Shown one piece after another: positions 19,191 through 28,659 of a DNA stretch of 64,000 bases. Under the pieces are notes generated by a model that saw nothing but the letters and a program-made list of their open reading frames with translations, was not told the origin of the DNA and did not search any database. Position numbers and translations under genes: made by a program. Origin of the DNA: Rhizobium sp. EC-SD404 (GTDB taxonomy: Bacteria; Pseudomonadota; Alphaproteobacteria; Rhizobiales; Rhizobiaceae); assembly GCF_902498825.1 (NCBI RefSeq), contig NZ_LR701459.1:2152414-2216413 (forward strand), given 5' to 3'. Within the stretch, counting starts at the first letter, position 1. Every line of letters starts with the position of its first letter.

Positions 19191-19934
19191 TGAACTTCTG
19201 CTCCTCGGCAGCCGCGCAGCCGCGCGCCCGCCGCACCGTCAGGACAGAAGGTCCAACGGAGGGGCGGGGCGACAGATTGCAGGGTGCCGGATGTCGATAT
19301 TCTCGATCGATGACGCGGGGCGGCGAACTGCGTGTCGGCCAAAGCGCCGGTCGATGACCGCCTGCCTGTCCGCTCCACCGTTCCGAACCCGAATGTCATA
19401 AAGAAACCACGAGAATAATTGTTTCCTGAAAGGCCTCATCGAGGCCGATGAAAATGCCCGATGCACGGGCGATGGGGTGGCCGAGGGCCATTAACGAAAC
19501 CCGGCACAGCCGGGCGAACGCGATTCATGTCGAGGGAGATCGGGGCGGAAGGACGTCGGATGTGCCCGGGTCGGCGCTACTGCGTTTTCGCCACAGTGTC
19601 AGCCGCTGTCACGCCGGTTACTATCCCGTCATCGTCCCAATTCCTCTCTTTGCTTTTATGAATTCAAAGTTGATTAGGCAAGGAAATAAAAATGGGCGCT
19701 ACCACGGTGCGGCATGCCGGATACCGTTGATCGGCCGGGCGACGGCGACGGGGGAAGGGCGGTCCGAACGGGGCGTCAACCCTTCGTTAACCATGTCGGC
19801 GCAGTGTCGCAGCGCATCTGGGGCAGACGTTCCGGACTTGTGGTCCAGGCTTGCGTCCTGCTAGCCCAAATGGAGCCACTGGCATCCGCGAACACGGCAA
19901 TCGATCACGCCATGACCTGAGGAGGCATACCGAG
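19191..19934. other. Long divergent intergenic region with hairpins (rne leader / amidase promoter)
   Basis: No convincing gene in 744 bases. Three short perfect hairpins lie close together: 19432-19446 (6-bp stem, 3-base loop), 19456-19470 (5-bp stem) and 19500-19514 (6-bp stem, 3-base loop). An AT-rich island at about 19640-19695 could hold the rne promoter on the minus strand (TTGCCT, 17 bases, TAAAAG), which would give an rne leader of over 400 bases. A CtrA half-site-like TTAACCAT lies at 19787-19794 before the amidase gene. GAGGAGG at 19918-19924 is the amidase ribosome site. Promoter calls are inference. Confidence 0.45.
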
Positions 19935-21188
19935 ATGGACAAGACCCGAGTAAGCCGGTGTTTCTTGTACTTGGCGGCAGCGTTTCTGGCACATCTGACA
20001 ATCCTGTCACTACCCGCGCACTCCCAGGATCGCGCATCAGGCAATCGGCATCTAGCCTTCGGTGCGCGCATCGCCGGTGACGAACTGCGAACCCGAGTGG
20101 TCGTCGATTTCGAGACCGAACCGGATTTCGAGGTCCATTATCTCGACGATCCGAAGCGCGTGATTATCGATCTGCCCGAAACGGTCTTCGCGTTCGACGA
20201 GGATGCATTGCCGCCGCGCGGTCTCTTCGACATGATCCGCTATGGCGCGATGGGCCCCGGGCGTTCACGCATGGTGTTCACGGCAATCGGTCCTGTCGAA
20301 CTGGAGAATGCACTCGTCGAGCCGCGCGAAGATGGCCGTGGCCACCGCTTCGTGTTCGACGCCGTCGCGACCGGCGACGAGGAATTCGCGTCGAACCTGC
20401 GCGACCAGCAATGGCGTCAGGCAGGCGGACAGCCGGGAGACCAGCCAAGCACGCAAGGCGTGACGGTCGGTGAGGGCGGCGGCGAAACGCGGCCGTTCAC
20501 CATTGTTCTGGATCCCGGGCACGGCGGTATCGACGCCGGCGCAAAGGGGCGGGGCGGGACGGACGAAAAGGACGTTACGCTCGAATTCGCCAAGGCCGTG
20601 GCGGCCGCATTGGAGACGAGCGACGACATTCGGGTGGTTCTGACCCGAGACGACGACCGGTTTGTTGCACTTGGCGAACGGGTGCGGATCGCGCGGCAGC
20701 ACAATGCCGACCTGATGATGTCGATCCACGCCGATTCGATTCGACTTCCCGAAATTCGCGGCGCGACGGTCTATACGCTGTCCGACCGAGCCTCAGACGC
20801 CATGGCGGCCGATCTTGCCCGGCGCGAAAACCGCGTGGACGAACTCGCCGGTGTTGCCACCGGCAGCGAAGACGAAGACGTGGTCGACATCCTGCTCGAT
20901 CTGACCCGACGCGAAACGCAGGTGTTTTCGGTCGGTCTTGCCCGTTCCGTTCTCGACCGGATGCGTGGCGAGATCCGGCTGATCAACAACCCGCATCGAT
21001 TCGCCGGTTTCTCCGTCCTCAGGGCGCCGGATGTGCCCTCGCTGCTGGTCGAACTCGGCTATTTGTCCAATGTCGAGGACGAGAAACTGCTTAACGACAA
21101 GGAGTGGCGCACCAAAACGGCGGACCTCTTGGCCGATGCGATCAAATCCTTTCGAGCGCAGGTGTTTGCGGCCGCAAAGGATTTGTGA
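19935..21188 (+). CDS. N-acetylmuramoyl-L-alanine amidase (AMIN plus Amidase_3)
   Basis: A 417-residue exported AmiC-like amidase that cuts the peptide from MurNAc during cell separation. A signal peptide (CFLYLAAAFLAHLTILSL) leads to an AMIN domain (about residues 40-160: RTRVVVDFETEPDFEVHYL, RVIIDLPE) that targets such enzymes to the septum, then a linker and Amidase_3 (IVLDPGHGGIDAGAKG with zinc His, TLEFAKAVAA, LTRDDDRF, MMSIHADSI with zinc His, VPSLLVELGYLSN with catalytic Glu). The ATG at 19935 is chosen for the strong GAGGAGG upstream. PBP1A follows 186 bases later. Confidence 0.93.
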   Translation: MDKTRVSRCFLYLAAAFLAHLTILSLPAHSQDRASGNRHLAFGARIAGDELRTRVVVDFETEPDFEVHYLDDPKRVIIDLPETVFAFDEDALPPRGLFDMIRYGAMGPGRSRMVFTAIGPVELENALVEPREDGRGHRFVFDAVATGDEEFASNLRDQQWRQAGGQPGDQPSTQGVTVGEGGGETRPFTIVLDPGHGGIDAGAKGRGGTDEKDVTLEFAKAVAAALETSDDIRVVLTRDDDRFVALGERVRIARQHNADLMMSIHADSIRLPEIRGATVYTLSDRASDAMAADLARRENRVDELAGVATGSEDEDVVDILLDLTRRETQVFSVGLARSVLDRMRGEIRLINNPHRFAGFSVLRAPDVPSLLVELGYLSNVEDEKLLNDKEWRTKTADLLADAIKSFRAQVFAAAKDL

Positions 21189-21374
21189 ATGCCACTTGGT
21201 CGCGATATGCTGTGGCCAACTGGAAACACGTTCCATCCATTCGGTTCGATAGCGACTTCTGAGGGGCCATGAGCCCTATTTTGCGCACATTCCGCGGGGT
21301 AGGTCGGGACAACGACGTGCGCCGTTCGAACGGCAGCAGTCGAATGAGAAACGAACAGGCTCGGCAGACGCGAT

Positions 21375-23834
21375 ATGATCAGACTGATTGGCTATTTCTT
21401 CGGGATCGGCACCATCTTCGCCCTTATCGCCGCAGCTGCCGTCGCCTGGTATGTGGTCGACGTTACGGAAGACCTGCCGGATTACGAGGTTCTCGCCAAC
21501 TACGAACCACCGGTCACGACGCGGTTCCACGCCGCTTCGGGCGAACTCATGGCCGAATACGCCCGTGAACGGCGGCTTTTCCTCCCGATCCAGGCAATTC
21601 CGGACCGGGTGAAGGCAGCGTTTCTTTCCGCCGAGGACAAGAACTTCTATTCCCACCCCGGCATCGATCCGATCGGTCTTGCGCGCGCCATCGTCGTCAA
21701 TGTCCAAAATCTTGGATCCGGTCGGCGGCCGGTCGGCGCATCGACCATCACGCAGCAGGTTGCCAAGAACTTCCTTTTGAGCTCCGACCAGACGATCGAT
21801 CGCAAGGTCAAGGAAGCGATTCTCTCGTTTCGCATCGAGCAGGCCTATTCCAAGGACCGCATTCTCGAACTCTATCTGAACGAGATCTTCTTCGGATATG
21901 GCGCTTACGGTATTGCCGGTGCTGCGCTTTCCTATTTCGACAAGTCGGTCAACGAACTGACGATCGCCGAGGCGGCCTATCTCGCCGCACTGCCCAAGGC
22001 ACCCTCAAACTATCACCCGTTCCGTCAGACCGAGCGCGCCGTCGAGCGCCGCGACTGGGTCGTCGATCGGATGCTCGAGAACGGCTACATCAGCACGGAA
22101 GAAGCGCGCGAGGCGAAGGCGTCGCCCTTGGGCGTGGAGCCGTCGACCGGCAATTCCACGCTCTTTGCGTCCGACTACTTCGCCGAGGAAGTGCGTCGTC
22201 AGATCATCACCCGTTATGGCCAGGATGCACTCTACGAAGGCGGCCTCTCCGTTCGCACGACTCTGAACCCGCAGATGCAGGTTGCCGCCCGCGAAGCACT
22301 GCATCGCGGCCTGATGTCCTATGATCAAGAACGCGGTTTCCGCGGTCCGGTGGAGACGGTCGACATTTCCGGCGACTGGGGCGTTGCCATGGCCGAAATC
22401 AACGAACTCGCCGACGTACCGGAGTGGAAGCTCGGCGTGGTTCTCGAGGTCAACGATGCCGGCGCCACGATCGGCCTCAAGCCGCGGCCGACCGGTTCGG
22501 GCGAAGTGGGCGAAGACCGTGACACCATCACGCTGTCGGCTGCCGGCATGGAATGGGCTTACCGTCTGAATATCGATGGCCAGTCGTCGACGGCAAGCAG
22601 CCCTGCGGGTGTCCTCAATCCAGGCGACGTCGTCTTCGTCGAGGAAACAAGCGGCGAGAATGCCGGTTGGCGTCTGCGCCAGCCGCCGGAAGTGCAGGGC
22701 GCCCTGGTGGCGATGGATCCCCATACCGGCCGTGTTCTGGCTCTGGCTGGTGGATTTTCCTATTCGCAGTCGGAATTCAACCGCGCCACGCAGGCGATGC
22801 GCCAGCCGGGTTCGGCCTTCAAGCCATTCGTTTATGCAGCCGCGCTCGACAATGGCTATACGCCTGCTTCCGTGGTGATGGACGCTCCGATCGAGGTCGT
22901 GTCCGGCAATGAGATCTGGCGTCCCAAAAACTATGGTGGCGATTCGGCAGGTCCTTCGACGCTCCGACTTGGCATCGAGCGATCGCGCAACCTGATGACG
23001 GTGCGTCTGGCCCAGGACATGGGGATGGATCTCGTCGCAGAGTATTCGGAACGCTTCGGGATTTACGACGATCTGATGCCGTATTTGCCGATGTCGCTCG
23101 GCGCCGGCGAAACCACGGTTTTGAGGCTTGTCAGCGCCTATTCCGTTATCGCCAATGGCGGAAAGGCCATCGAGCCTTCGCTGATCGACCGCGTGCAGGA
23201 CCGCTATGGACGAACCGTGTTCCGTCATGAAGAGCGCGTCTGCGAAACCTGCGCAGCGAATGAGTGGCAGGGACAGGAAGAGCCGGTGATCGCCGACAAC
23301 CGTCAGCAGGTTCTCGACCCGATGACGGCCTACCAGATGACCTCGATGCTGGAAGGCGTCGTCACCCGGGGCACGGCGGCAAGCGCTGTCGATCTTGGCC
23401 GCCCAACGGCTGGCAAGACGGGAACGACGAACGAGGAACGTGACGCGTGGTTTGTCGGCTATACGCCGGACCTCGTGACGGGCGTCTACATGGGCTTCGA
23501 CAATCCGCGCCCCATGGGTCGCGGGTCGACGGGTGGCGGACTGGCCGCACCTATTTTCAACGAATTCATGAACGACGTGCTGGAAGGCGTTCCGCCGGCT
23601 GACTTCCGAGTTCCGGAAGGCTTGAACCTGATCGCCATCGACCGCCGCACCGGCATGGCATCGAATGGCCAGGGCGGCGACGTCATCATGGAAGCCTTCA
23701 AGCCGGGCACGGGCCCCGCCCAGGACTTCTTCGTGATCGGCAACCTGGAAACCTACCAGTCGAGCGAGGAGATCATCCAGTCCTCGCCTCAGGCCAACCG
23801 CGCCGTCACCTCCGGCGCCGGCGGCCTCTACTGA
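21375..23834 (+). CDS. mrcA: Penicillin-binding protein 1A
   Basis: An 819-residue bifunctional class A PBP. One N-terminal membrane helix (LIGYFFGIGTIFALIAAAAVAWYV) anchors it in the inner membrane. The GT51 domain has AEDKNFYSHPGID with the catalytic Glu, STITQQVAKNFLL and LELYLNEIFFGYGAYGI; an OB-like insert precedes the transpeptidase domain with SxxK in GSAFKPF, SxN in RSRN and KTG in AGKTGTTNEERDAWFVG. It builds and crosslinks peptidoglycan. It follows the amidase and precedes prfB, an order seen in rhizobia. The ribosome site is weak. Confidence 0.96.
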   Translation: MIRLIGYFFGIGTIFALIAAAAVAWYVVDVTEDLPDYEVLANYEPPVTTRFHAASGELMAEYARERRLFLPIQAIPDRVKAAFLSAEDKNFYSHPGIDPIGLARAIVVNVQNLGSGRRPVGASTITQQVAKNFLLSSDQTIDRKVKEAILSFRIEQAYSKDRILELYLNEIFFGYGAYGIAGAALSYFDKSVNELTIAEAAYLAALPKAPSNYHPFRQTERAVERRDWVVDRMLENGYISTEEAREAKASPLGVEPSTGNSTLFASDYFAEEVRRQIITRYGQDALYEGGLSVRTTLNPQMQVAAREALHRGLMSYDQERGFRGPVETVDISGDWGVAMAEINELADVPEWKLGVVLEVNDAGATIGLKPRPTGSGEVGEDRDTITLSAAGMEWAYRLNIDGQSSTASSPAGVLNPGDVVFVEETSGENAGWRLRQPPEVQGALVAMDPHTGRVLALAGGFSYSQSEFNRATQAMRQPGSAFKPFVYAAALDNGYTPASVVMDAPIEVVSGNEIWRPKNYGGDSAGPSTLRLGIERSRNLMTVRLAQDMGMDLVAEYSERFGIYDDLMPYLPMSLGAGETTVLRLVSAYSVIANGGKAIEPSLIDRVQDRYGRTVFRHEERVCETCAANEWQGQEEPVIADNRQQVLDPMTAYQMTSMLEGVVTRGTAASAVDLGRPTAGKTGTTNEERDAWFVGYTPDLVTGVYMGFDNPRPMGRGSTGGGLAAPIFNEFMNDVLEGVPPADFRVPEGLNLIAIDRRTGMASNGQGGDVIMEAFKPGTGPAQDFFVIGNLETYQSSEEIIQSSPQANRAVTSGAGGLY

Positions 23835-23882
23835 GCCGTCTAAATCAGGTCGGGTCAGTCTGTTGACCTGAAGACCTTTACA

Positions 23883-23911
23883 GGCCGGAGCCTCGTGACT
23901 AGGTTCCGGCC
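23883..23911. terminator. Strong hairpin between mrcA and prfB
   Basis: An 11-bp stem (23883-23893 with 23901-23911) with one G-T pair and a 7-base loop. No T tract follows, so it may be a processing or stabilising structure or an inefficient terminator before prfB. Confidence 0.5.
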
Positions 23912-23955
23912 ACGAAACGACAAATCCCATTCGACACGCAGGAAGAAGCACGCCA

Positions 23956-25084
23956 ATGCGCTCCGAAACCGCATCCGTCGTCGACGACATCAAGCAGGGG
24001 TTGGCCCTGCTGAGGAGGCATCTTTGACTGGGATCAATCCGTCAAACGCCTAGACTACCTCAATCACAAATCCGAAGACGCAGCCCTCTGGAACGATCCG
24101 ATGGAAGCTCAGAAGCTGATGCGCGAGCGTCAGTCTCTCGAGGATTCCATCACCGGCATCCGGGCGCTCGAAAACTCGCTGGAAGACAATCTCGGCCTCA
24201 TCGAACTCGGTGAGGAAGAGGGCGACGATGGCGTCGTGCGTGAGGCGGAGCAACTCCTGAAGGAGATGCGTGCCGAGCTTGATCGACGTCAGATCGAAGC
24301 GTTGCTCGCCGGCGAGGCCGACAGCAACGACAGCTATGTCGAAATCCATTCCGGCGCCGGCGGTACCGAAAGCCAGGACTGGGCCAATATGCTCATGCGC
24401 ATGTACACGCGCTGGGCCGAGCGGCGGAAGTTCAAGGTCGAGGTCATGGAAGTCCATGACGGCGAAGAGGCGGGCATCAAGTCGGCGACGCTGCTCATCA
24501 AGGGACACAATGCGTATGGTTGGCTGAAGACCGAATCGGGCGTTCATCGCCTGGTGCGCATTTCGCCATTCGACAGCCAGGCTCGTCGGCATACCTCCTT
24601 CTCGAGCGTCTGGGTGTATCCCGTCATCGACGACACGATCCAGATCGAGATCAACGAGAGCGACTGTCGCATCGATACCTATCGTTCGTCGGGTGCAGGC
24701 GGCCAGCACGTCAATACGACCGACTCCGCCGTGCGCATCACCCATATGCCGAGCGGGATCGTCGTGCAGTGCCAGCAGGAACGCTCGCAGCATAAGAACC
24801 GCGAAAAAGCGTGGAACATGCTGCGCGCGCGCCTCTACGAGGCAGAGCTGAAGCGGCGTGAGGAAGCCGCCAGCGTCACCGAAGCGTCAAAGACAGAAAT
24901 CGGCTGGGGCCACCAAATCCGCTCCTACGTCCTGCAGCCGTATCAGCTGGTCAAGGACCTGCGCACCGGGGTGGAGAGCACCAACCCGCAGGAAGTGCTC
25001 GACGGATCGGTCGATGCGTTCATGGAAGCCGCGCTCGCCCACCGCGTCCATGGCAGTGACGAAGCGATTGAAGACGTCGACTAG
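23956..25084 (+). CDS. prfB: Peptide chain release factor 2, expressed by programmed +1 frameshift
   Basis: RF2 releases polypeptides at UGA and UAA. Frame 0 begins at ATG 23956 and stops at codon 24, an in-frame TGA at 24025-24027; the protein continues in the +1 frame from GAC at 24026. The site has the full classic layout: AGGAGG (24013-24018) three bases before CTT TGA C. This is the autoregulatory slip used by most bacteria, in which low RF2 raises frameshifting. The joined protein is 375 residues, continuing [12 protein letters not shown], with the stop-codon reader SPF ([12 protein letters not shown]) and peptide-release GGQ ([13 protein letters not shown]). A simple gene finder would start it at 24101 and lose about 48 residues. 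Confidence 0.96.
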
Positions 25085-25109
25085 ATGTCTTGGACTGGGA
25101 CGGCGTCAG

Positions 25110-25628
25110 TCAGTTGCTGGCGCCGTCAACAGTCATCTCGCCGAACTCATCGACGAAGAGTTCGAGCATTGCCGGCTCCGGCGCATCCGGAGCGTCTTTG
25201 ATATAGATGAATGCGGCAAAACCCGGTGACGCGGAAACGCCGGTCGAATTCTCGGGCCGGATATCGGTGATGAACCCTGCGCGCTCAGTGATCTCGTTGA
25301 CCTCGGTTGAATCGAGAAGTTCCGGGCCGTTTTCGGTCAGCGCGATGCGTTGGAGATAGAGGCGCGAACTGTTGTCCTCGCTGCGGAGGGCCAGCGCTCG
25401 ATAATAGCCGCGCTGATCCGGCTCAGCGTCGGCGGGCGCTTCCGCCTCTTCGCCGTCGGTCTGCTCGGCAGGCTCATTTGACTCCCAAAAGCCGCCGCTG
25501 ACGACGAACAGCAGGCGAGGGGATAGTTCCTGTGCCAGATCCCCGGGCTCCTGTGCGGAAGCCGAGTTCCATCCCAAGAGTGCGAGAGAAAACGCCAGCG
25601 CCAAACAATGCATTGTTCGTTTCGACAT
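25110..25628 (-). CDS. Hypothetical exported protein
   Basis: A 172-residue protein with a signal peptide (MSKRTMHCLALAFSLALLGWNSASAQ, cleavage likely after ASA), an acidic Glu/Ala/Asp linker (about residues 55-75) and a C-terminal domain of beta-type composition (GYYRALALRSEDNSSRLYLQRIALTENG; GFAAFIYIKD; AMLELFVDEFGEMTVD). I do not recognise a family; the length, signal peptide and regular codon use support a real gene. It faces prfB tail to tail with 25 bases between. An earlier in-frame start exists, but 25628 gives the clean signal peptide. Confidence 0.7.
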   Translation of the reverse strand: MSKRTMHCLALAFSLALLGWNSASAQEPGDLAQELSPRLLFVVSGGFWESNEPAEQTDGEEAEAPADAEPDQRGYYRALALRSEDNSSRLYLQRIALTENGPELLDSTEVNEITERAGFITDIRPENSTGVSASPGFAAFIYIKDAPDAPEPAMLELFVDEFGEMTVDGASN

Positions 25629-25955
25629 CACTGCGGGCATCCTTCGTAAAGCGTCCAGTTGCCGGAGGATATGCTGCAATGATGACGGTTCTCAAGGCGG
25701 GCACGCATCGTAATCGCCGCAAGTAATTCAAAGATACTGTTAAAGATGAACCGCATCTTCCATATCGCAAGGGAAATTATTGTTTCCCGGTTTGGTTGAA
25801 CGTGACGGTCTTAGCATCGATTTCGAACCTCCGCCGGTGGTTCTGCAAACTTCAAATCATTAGTTTGTTCGATGTCGCTGCCGCTTCGCGCCCATCGCGT
25901 GCGGCACAATTCTATCAAGTTGCTGAAACGCGACGAGATGAAAAGGAACGACCTA
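25629..25955. promoter_or_regulatory. Divergent intergenic region with a perfect inverted repeat
   Basis: These 327 bases hold the promoters of two divergent exported-protein genes. A perfect repeat, GGGAAA at 25771-25776 and TTTCCC at 25783-25788 with a 6-base centre, lies in an AT-rich stretch and is a possible operator. No gene or RNA is recognised. Confidence 0.4.
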
Positions 25956-26369
25956 ATGATTATCAGGAAATATTCGATCATGGCGCTCGCGGCCGTGAGC
26001 TTGGCATTGCCGGCCACGGGCCTAGCCGTTGCACAAGAAGCGGCCCCAGCGCAGCCTCAGGCCGAGCAGCCCATGGCGGAGCAGTATTCCGACGATACGC
26101 TTCGTTCCTTCGCCACGGCGTTCCTGCAGGTTGACGAGGTCAACCGCGAGTACACGCCGCGACTTCAGGAGGCGACGACGCCTGAGGAGCAGGAGCAGAT
26201 CCAGGCGGAAGCCAGCCAGCAGATGGTGAGCATCGTGGAGGGATCGGACGTGACGGTCCAGGAATACACGTCCATCATGCAGGCGGCCCAGGCCGACCCG
26301 GCTTTGGCTGAGAAGCTGACCCAATACATCGGTGAAGCGTCGGGTAGCGCACCGGCTCCGGCGGAGTAA
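25956..26369 (+). CDS. DUF4168 domain exported protein
   Basis: A 137-residue exported protein. The signal peptide (MIIRKYSIMALAAVSLALPATGLAVAQ) is followed by a Gln/Ala/Pro linker and a helical DUF4168 domain: YSDDTLRSFATAFLQVDEVNREYTPRL, TTPEEQEQIQAEASQQMV, VTVQEYTSIMQAAQADPALAEKL. DUF4168 proteins have no established function. The ATG at 25956 is preferred because AAAAGGAAC sits just upstream; another ATG at 25938 would lengthen the leader. No terminator is obvious before the convergent marC-like gene. Confidence 0.85.
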   Translation: MIIRKYSIMALAAVSLALPATGLAVAQEAAPAQPQAEQPMAEQYSDDTLRSFATAFLQVDEVNREYTPRLQEATTPEEQEQIQAEASQQMVSIVEGSDVTVQEYTSIMQAAQADPALAEKLTQYIGEASGSAPAPAE

Positions 26370-26462
26370 CTGGGCCCGTTCATCCATGCGGGTCTAGATT
26401 TCGGCCCAAGCGTCTCCCACTTGGGTCGTCGAGCGGCTGCCGGATTCGTCCGGCGGCCGTTT

Positions 26463-27098
26463 CTACGAGCGGATAGGGAATTCGATGCTGCCCACGCCGT
26501 CGATGACGAATTGGACGGCCAGTGCCGCGAGTATGACGCCCAGGAGTCGCGTGAGGATCATGCGGCCGGTGGCGCCGAGAAAACGGTCCAACCGCTCGGC
26601 GATCACGAGCGTCCCGAACAGGATCAGAATGCAGATGAGGATCACGCCGACCAGTTCGGCGCGCTCGACGGGTCCCTGGAAAGAGCCGGAAAGCAGGATG
26701 ATCGCCGAAATCGCGCCGGGTCCCGCGACGAGCGGAATTGCCAACGGAAAGACGGCGATGTTGGAGATATGATCCTGCGTGATTGCGCGTTCGGCGGTCG
26801 TCTCGTGCCGCTCCTGCCGCTTCTCGAAAATCATCTCGAAGGCGATCCAGAAGAGAAGCAGGCCGCCGGCGATCCGGAATGCGCCGAGCGTGATGCCGAG
26901 CAGCGAGAGAATGGCGGAGCCCGTGATCGCGAACACGCTGAGGATGATCGCCGCGATGATGCAGCCACGCAGGGCGACCTGAAACCGCTGCGCCCTGTTC
27001 ATGCCGTCGGTCAGGCCCAGAAAGATCGGTGCGAGGCCGGGCGGATCGATCAGGACGATGATGGTCGCCAGCGCATTGAGGAGAAGGTCGTAGTTCAT
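26463..27098 (-). CDS. MarC family integral membrane protein
   Basis: A 211-residue protein with about six hydrophobic segments, including NALATIIVLIDPPGLAPIFLGLT (first helix with the conserved Asp-Pro-Pro), GCIIAAIILSVFAI, FRIAGGLLLFWIAFEMIF, FPLAIPLVAGPGAIS and ILICILILFGTLVIAERL. MarC/UPF0056 proteins sit in the inner membrane; a role in amino-acid or multidrug transport has been proposed but not settled. It is downstream of gltA, separated by a probable terminator, so it likely has its own promoter. Confidence 0.9.
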   Translation of the reverse strand: MNYDLLLNALATIIVLIDPPGLAPIFLGLTDGMNRAQRFQVALRGCIIAAIILSVFAITGSAILSLLGITLGAFRIAGGLLLFWIAFEMIFEKRQERHETTAERAITQDHISNIAVFPLAIPLVAGPGAISAIILLSGSFQGPVERAELVGVILICILILFGTLVIAERLDRFLGATGRMILTRLLGVILAALAVQFVIDGVGSIEFPIRS

Positions 27099-27112
27099 CG
27101 CGCGGCTCTCAC

Positions 27113-27152
27113 GGAAAAAGAAGACGGCGGAAGCGCTGGATGCGCTCCCGCC
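27113..27152 (-). terminator. Probable terminator after gltA
   Basis: An 11-bp stem with one A-C mismatch (27126-27136 with 27142-27152) and a 5-base loop. Read on the minus strand it is followed by a pyrimidine/T-rich tract including T5, which fits termination of leftward gltA transcription. Confidence 0.7.
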
Positions 27153-27176
27153 GCCAATGGCAGTATCTTGGACGAG

Positions 27177-28466
27177 TTAGTTGCGCTTGGAAACCGGGAC
27201 GTACTCGCGCTGCGGCTCGCCCGTGTAGAGCTGACGCGGACGACCGATGCGCTGGGAAGGATCTTCGATCATCTCGTTCCACTGGGCGATCCAGCCGACG
27301 GTGCGTGCGAGTGCGAAAAGCACCGTGAACATCGTGGTGGGGAAGCCGAGCGCCTTCAGCGTGATGCCCGAATAGAAGTCGATGTTCGGATAGAGCTTCT
27401 TCTCGACGAAATAGTCGTCGGTCAGCGCGATGCGCTCCAGTTCCATGGCGACGTCGAGCAGCGGGTCGTCCTTGATGCCGAGTTCACCCAGAACCTCATG
27501 CGTGGTCTTCTGCATGATCTTGGCACGCGGATCGTAGTTCTTGTAGACGCGGTGACCGAAGCCCATCAGGCGGAACGGATCGTTCTTGTCCTTGGCGCGG
27601 GCAATGAACTCCGGAATGCGATCGACCGAGCCGATTTCACCGAGCATGTTGAGCGCTGCTTCGTTGGCGCCGCCGTGGGCTGGGCCCCAGAGGCAGGCGA
27701 TGCCGGCCGCGATGCAGGCGAACGGGTTGGCGCCCGACGAACCGGCCAGGCGTACAGTCGAGGTCGAGGCATTCTGCTCGTGATCGGCATGCAGGATGAA
27801 GATGCGGTCCATGGCGCGCGAAAGCACCGGATTGACCACATATTCCTCGCACGGGACGGCAAAGCACATGCGCAGGAAGTTCGACGTATAGTCGAGGTCG
27901 TTCTTCGGATAAACGAAGGGCTGGCCGACGTGATACTTGAACGCCATCGCAGCGATCGTCGGCATCTTCGCGATCATGCGCAAGCTTGCGACCATGCGCT
28001 GGTGCGGGTCGGTGATGTCGGTGGAGTCGTGATAGAAGGCCGACAGAGCGCCGACCACGCCGCACATAATGGCCATGGGATGCGCGTCGCGGCGGAAGCC
28101 GGTGAAGAAGCGCGACATCTGCTCATGGATCATCGTGTGATGCGTCACGCGATAGTCGAAGTCTTCCTTCTGCGCCTTGGTCGGCAGTTCCCCGTAAAGC
28201 AGCAGATAGCAGACTTCGAGGAAGTCGCCATGCTCGGCCAGCTGCTCGATCGGGTAGCCACGGTGAAGAAGAATGCCCTCGTCGCCGTCGATGTAGGTGA
28301 TCTTGGATTCGCACGAAGCTGTCGACGTGAAACCCGGGTCGTAAGTGAAGGCGCCGGTGTGCTTGTAGAGCTCGGCGATGTCGTAGACTTCAGGGCCGAT
28401 CGTCCCCTTGCGGACCGGAAAATCCACATCTTTGCCGTCCACGGTCAGTTTGGCGCTTTCAGTCAT
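27177..28466 (-). CDS. gltA: Citrate synthase
   Basis: A 429-residue hexamer-type citrate synthase, the entry enzyme of the TCA cycle. Catalytic His residues are in [17 protein letters not shown] and [14 protein letters not shown], the Asp in [18 protein letters not shown] is also visible. The N-terminal domain ([20 protein letters not shown]) is typical of NADH-sensitive Gram-negative enzymes. The ATG at 28466 with GAAGGG upstream is chosen; a longer in-frame frame reaches 28562 but lacks family-like sequence. Confidence 0.97.
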   Translation of the reverse strand: MTESAKLTVDGKDVDFPVRKGTIGPEVYDIAELYKHTGAFTYDPGFTSTASCESKITYIDGDEGILLHRGYPIEQLAEHGDFLEVCYLLLYGELPTKAQKEDFDYRVTHHTMIHEQMSRFFTGFRRDAHPMAIMCGVVGALSAFYHDSTDITDPHQRMVASLRMIAKMPTIAAMAFKYHVGQPFVYPKNDLDYTSNFLRMCFAVPCEEYVVNPVLSRAMDRIFILHADHEQNASTSTVRLAGSSGANPFACIAAGIACLWGPAHGGANEAALNMLGEIGSVDRIPEFIARAKDKNDPFRLMGFGHRVYKNYDPRAKIMQKTTHEVLGELGIKDDPLLDVAMELERIALTDDYFVEKKLYPNIDFYSGITLKALGFPTTMFTVLFALARTVGWIAQWNEMIEDPSQRIGRPRQLYTGEPQREYVPVSKRN

Positions 28467-28659
28467 ATCGAACCCTTCCCAATCTCTCCGAAACATGAGC
28501 GCATTCGTCAGAAAGGCGCCCATGGCTGGCGAATTGCTATATGATTTCGCTGCACCTGCCAAGTTGTCGACAATCGAATTGTGCAGCGCCGCAATTTGCG
28601 CTTAGGCCGGAGCCGGCGATGACAATCCTCTTGTCAATGATGTCAGGCGTTTCAATTGG

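Noticed and set aside
19448..19864. A 138-codon plus-strand frame in the rne/amidase gap
   Set aside because: No ribosome site, no recognisable domain and mixed composition; more likely noncoding.
21269..21568. A 99-codon frame with GAGGGG ahead of it, overlapping mrcA
   Set aside because: It overlaps the mrcA start in a different frame and resembles no family; PBP1A takes precedence.
22005..23993. A 662-codon open frame on the minus strand, opposite mrcA
   Set aside because: Antisense shadow of PBP1A, whose catalytic motifs are all on the plus strand.
24101..25084. prfB starting at 24101
   Set aside because: The upstream frameshift site explains the full-length RF2, so this is only its downstream part.
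26421..28544. A 707-codon open frame on the plus strand, opposite gltA and the marC-like gene
   Set aside because: High-GC coding DNA often leaves mirror frames open on the other strand. The minus-strand genes match known families end to end.
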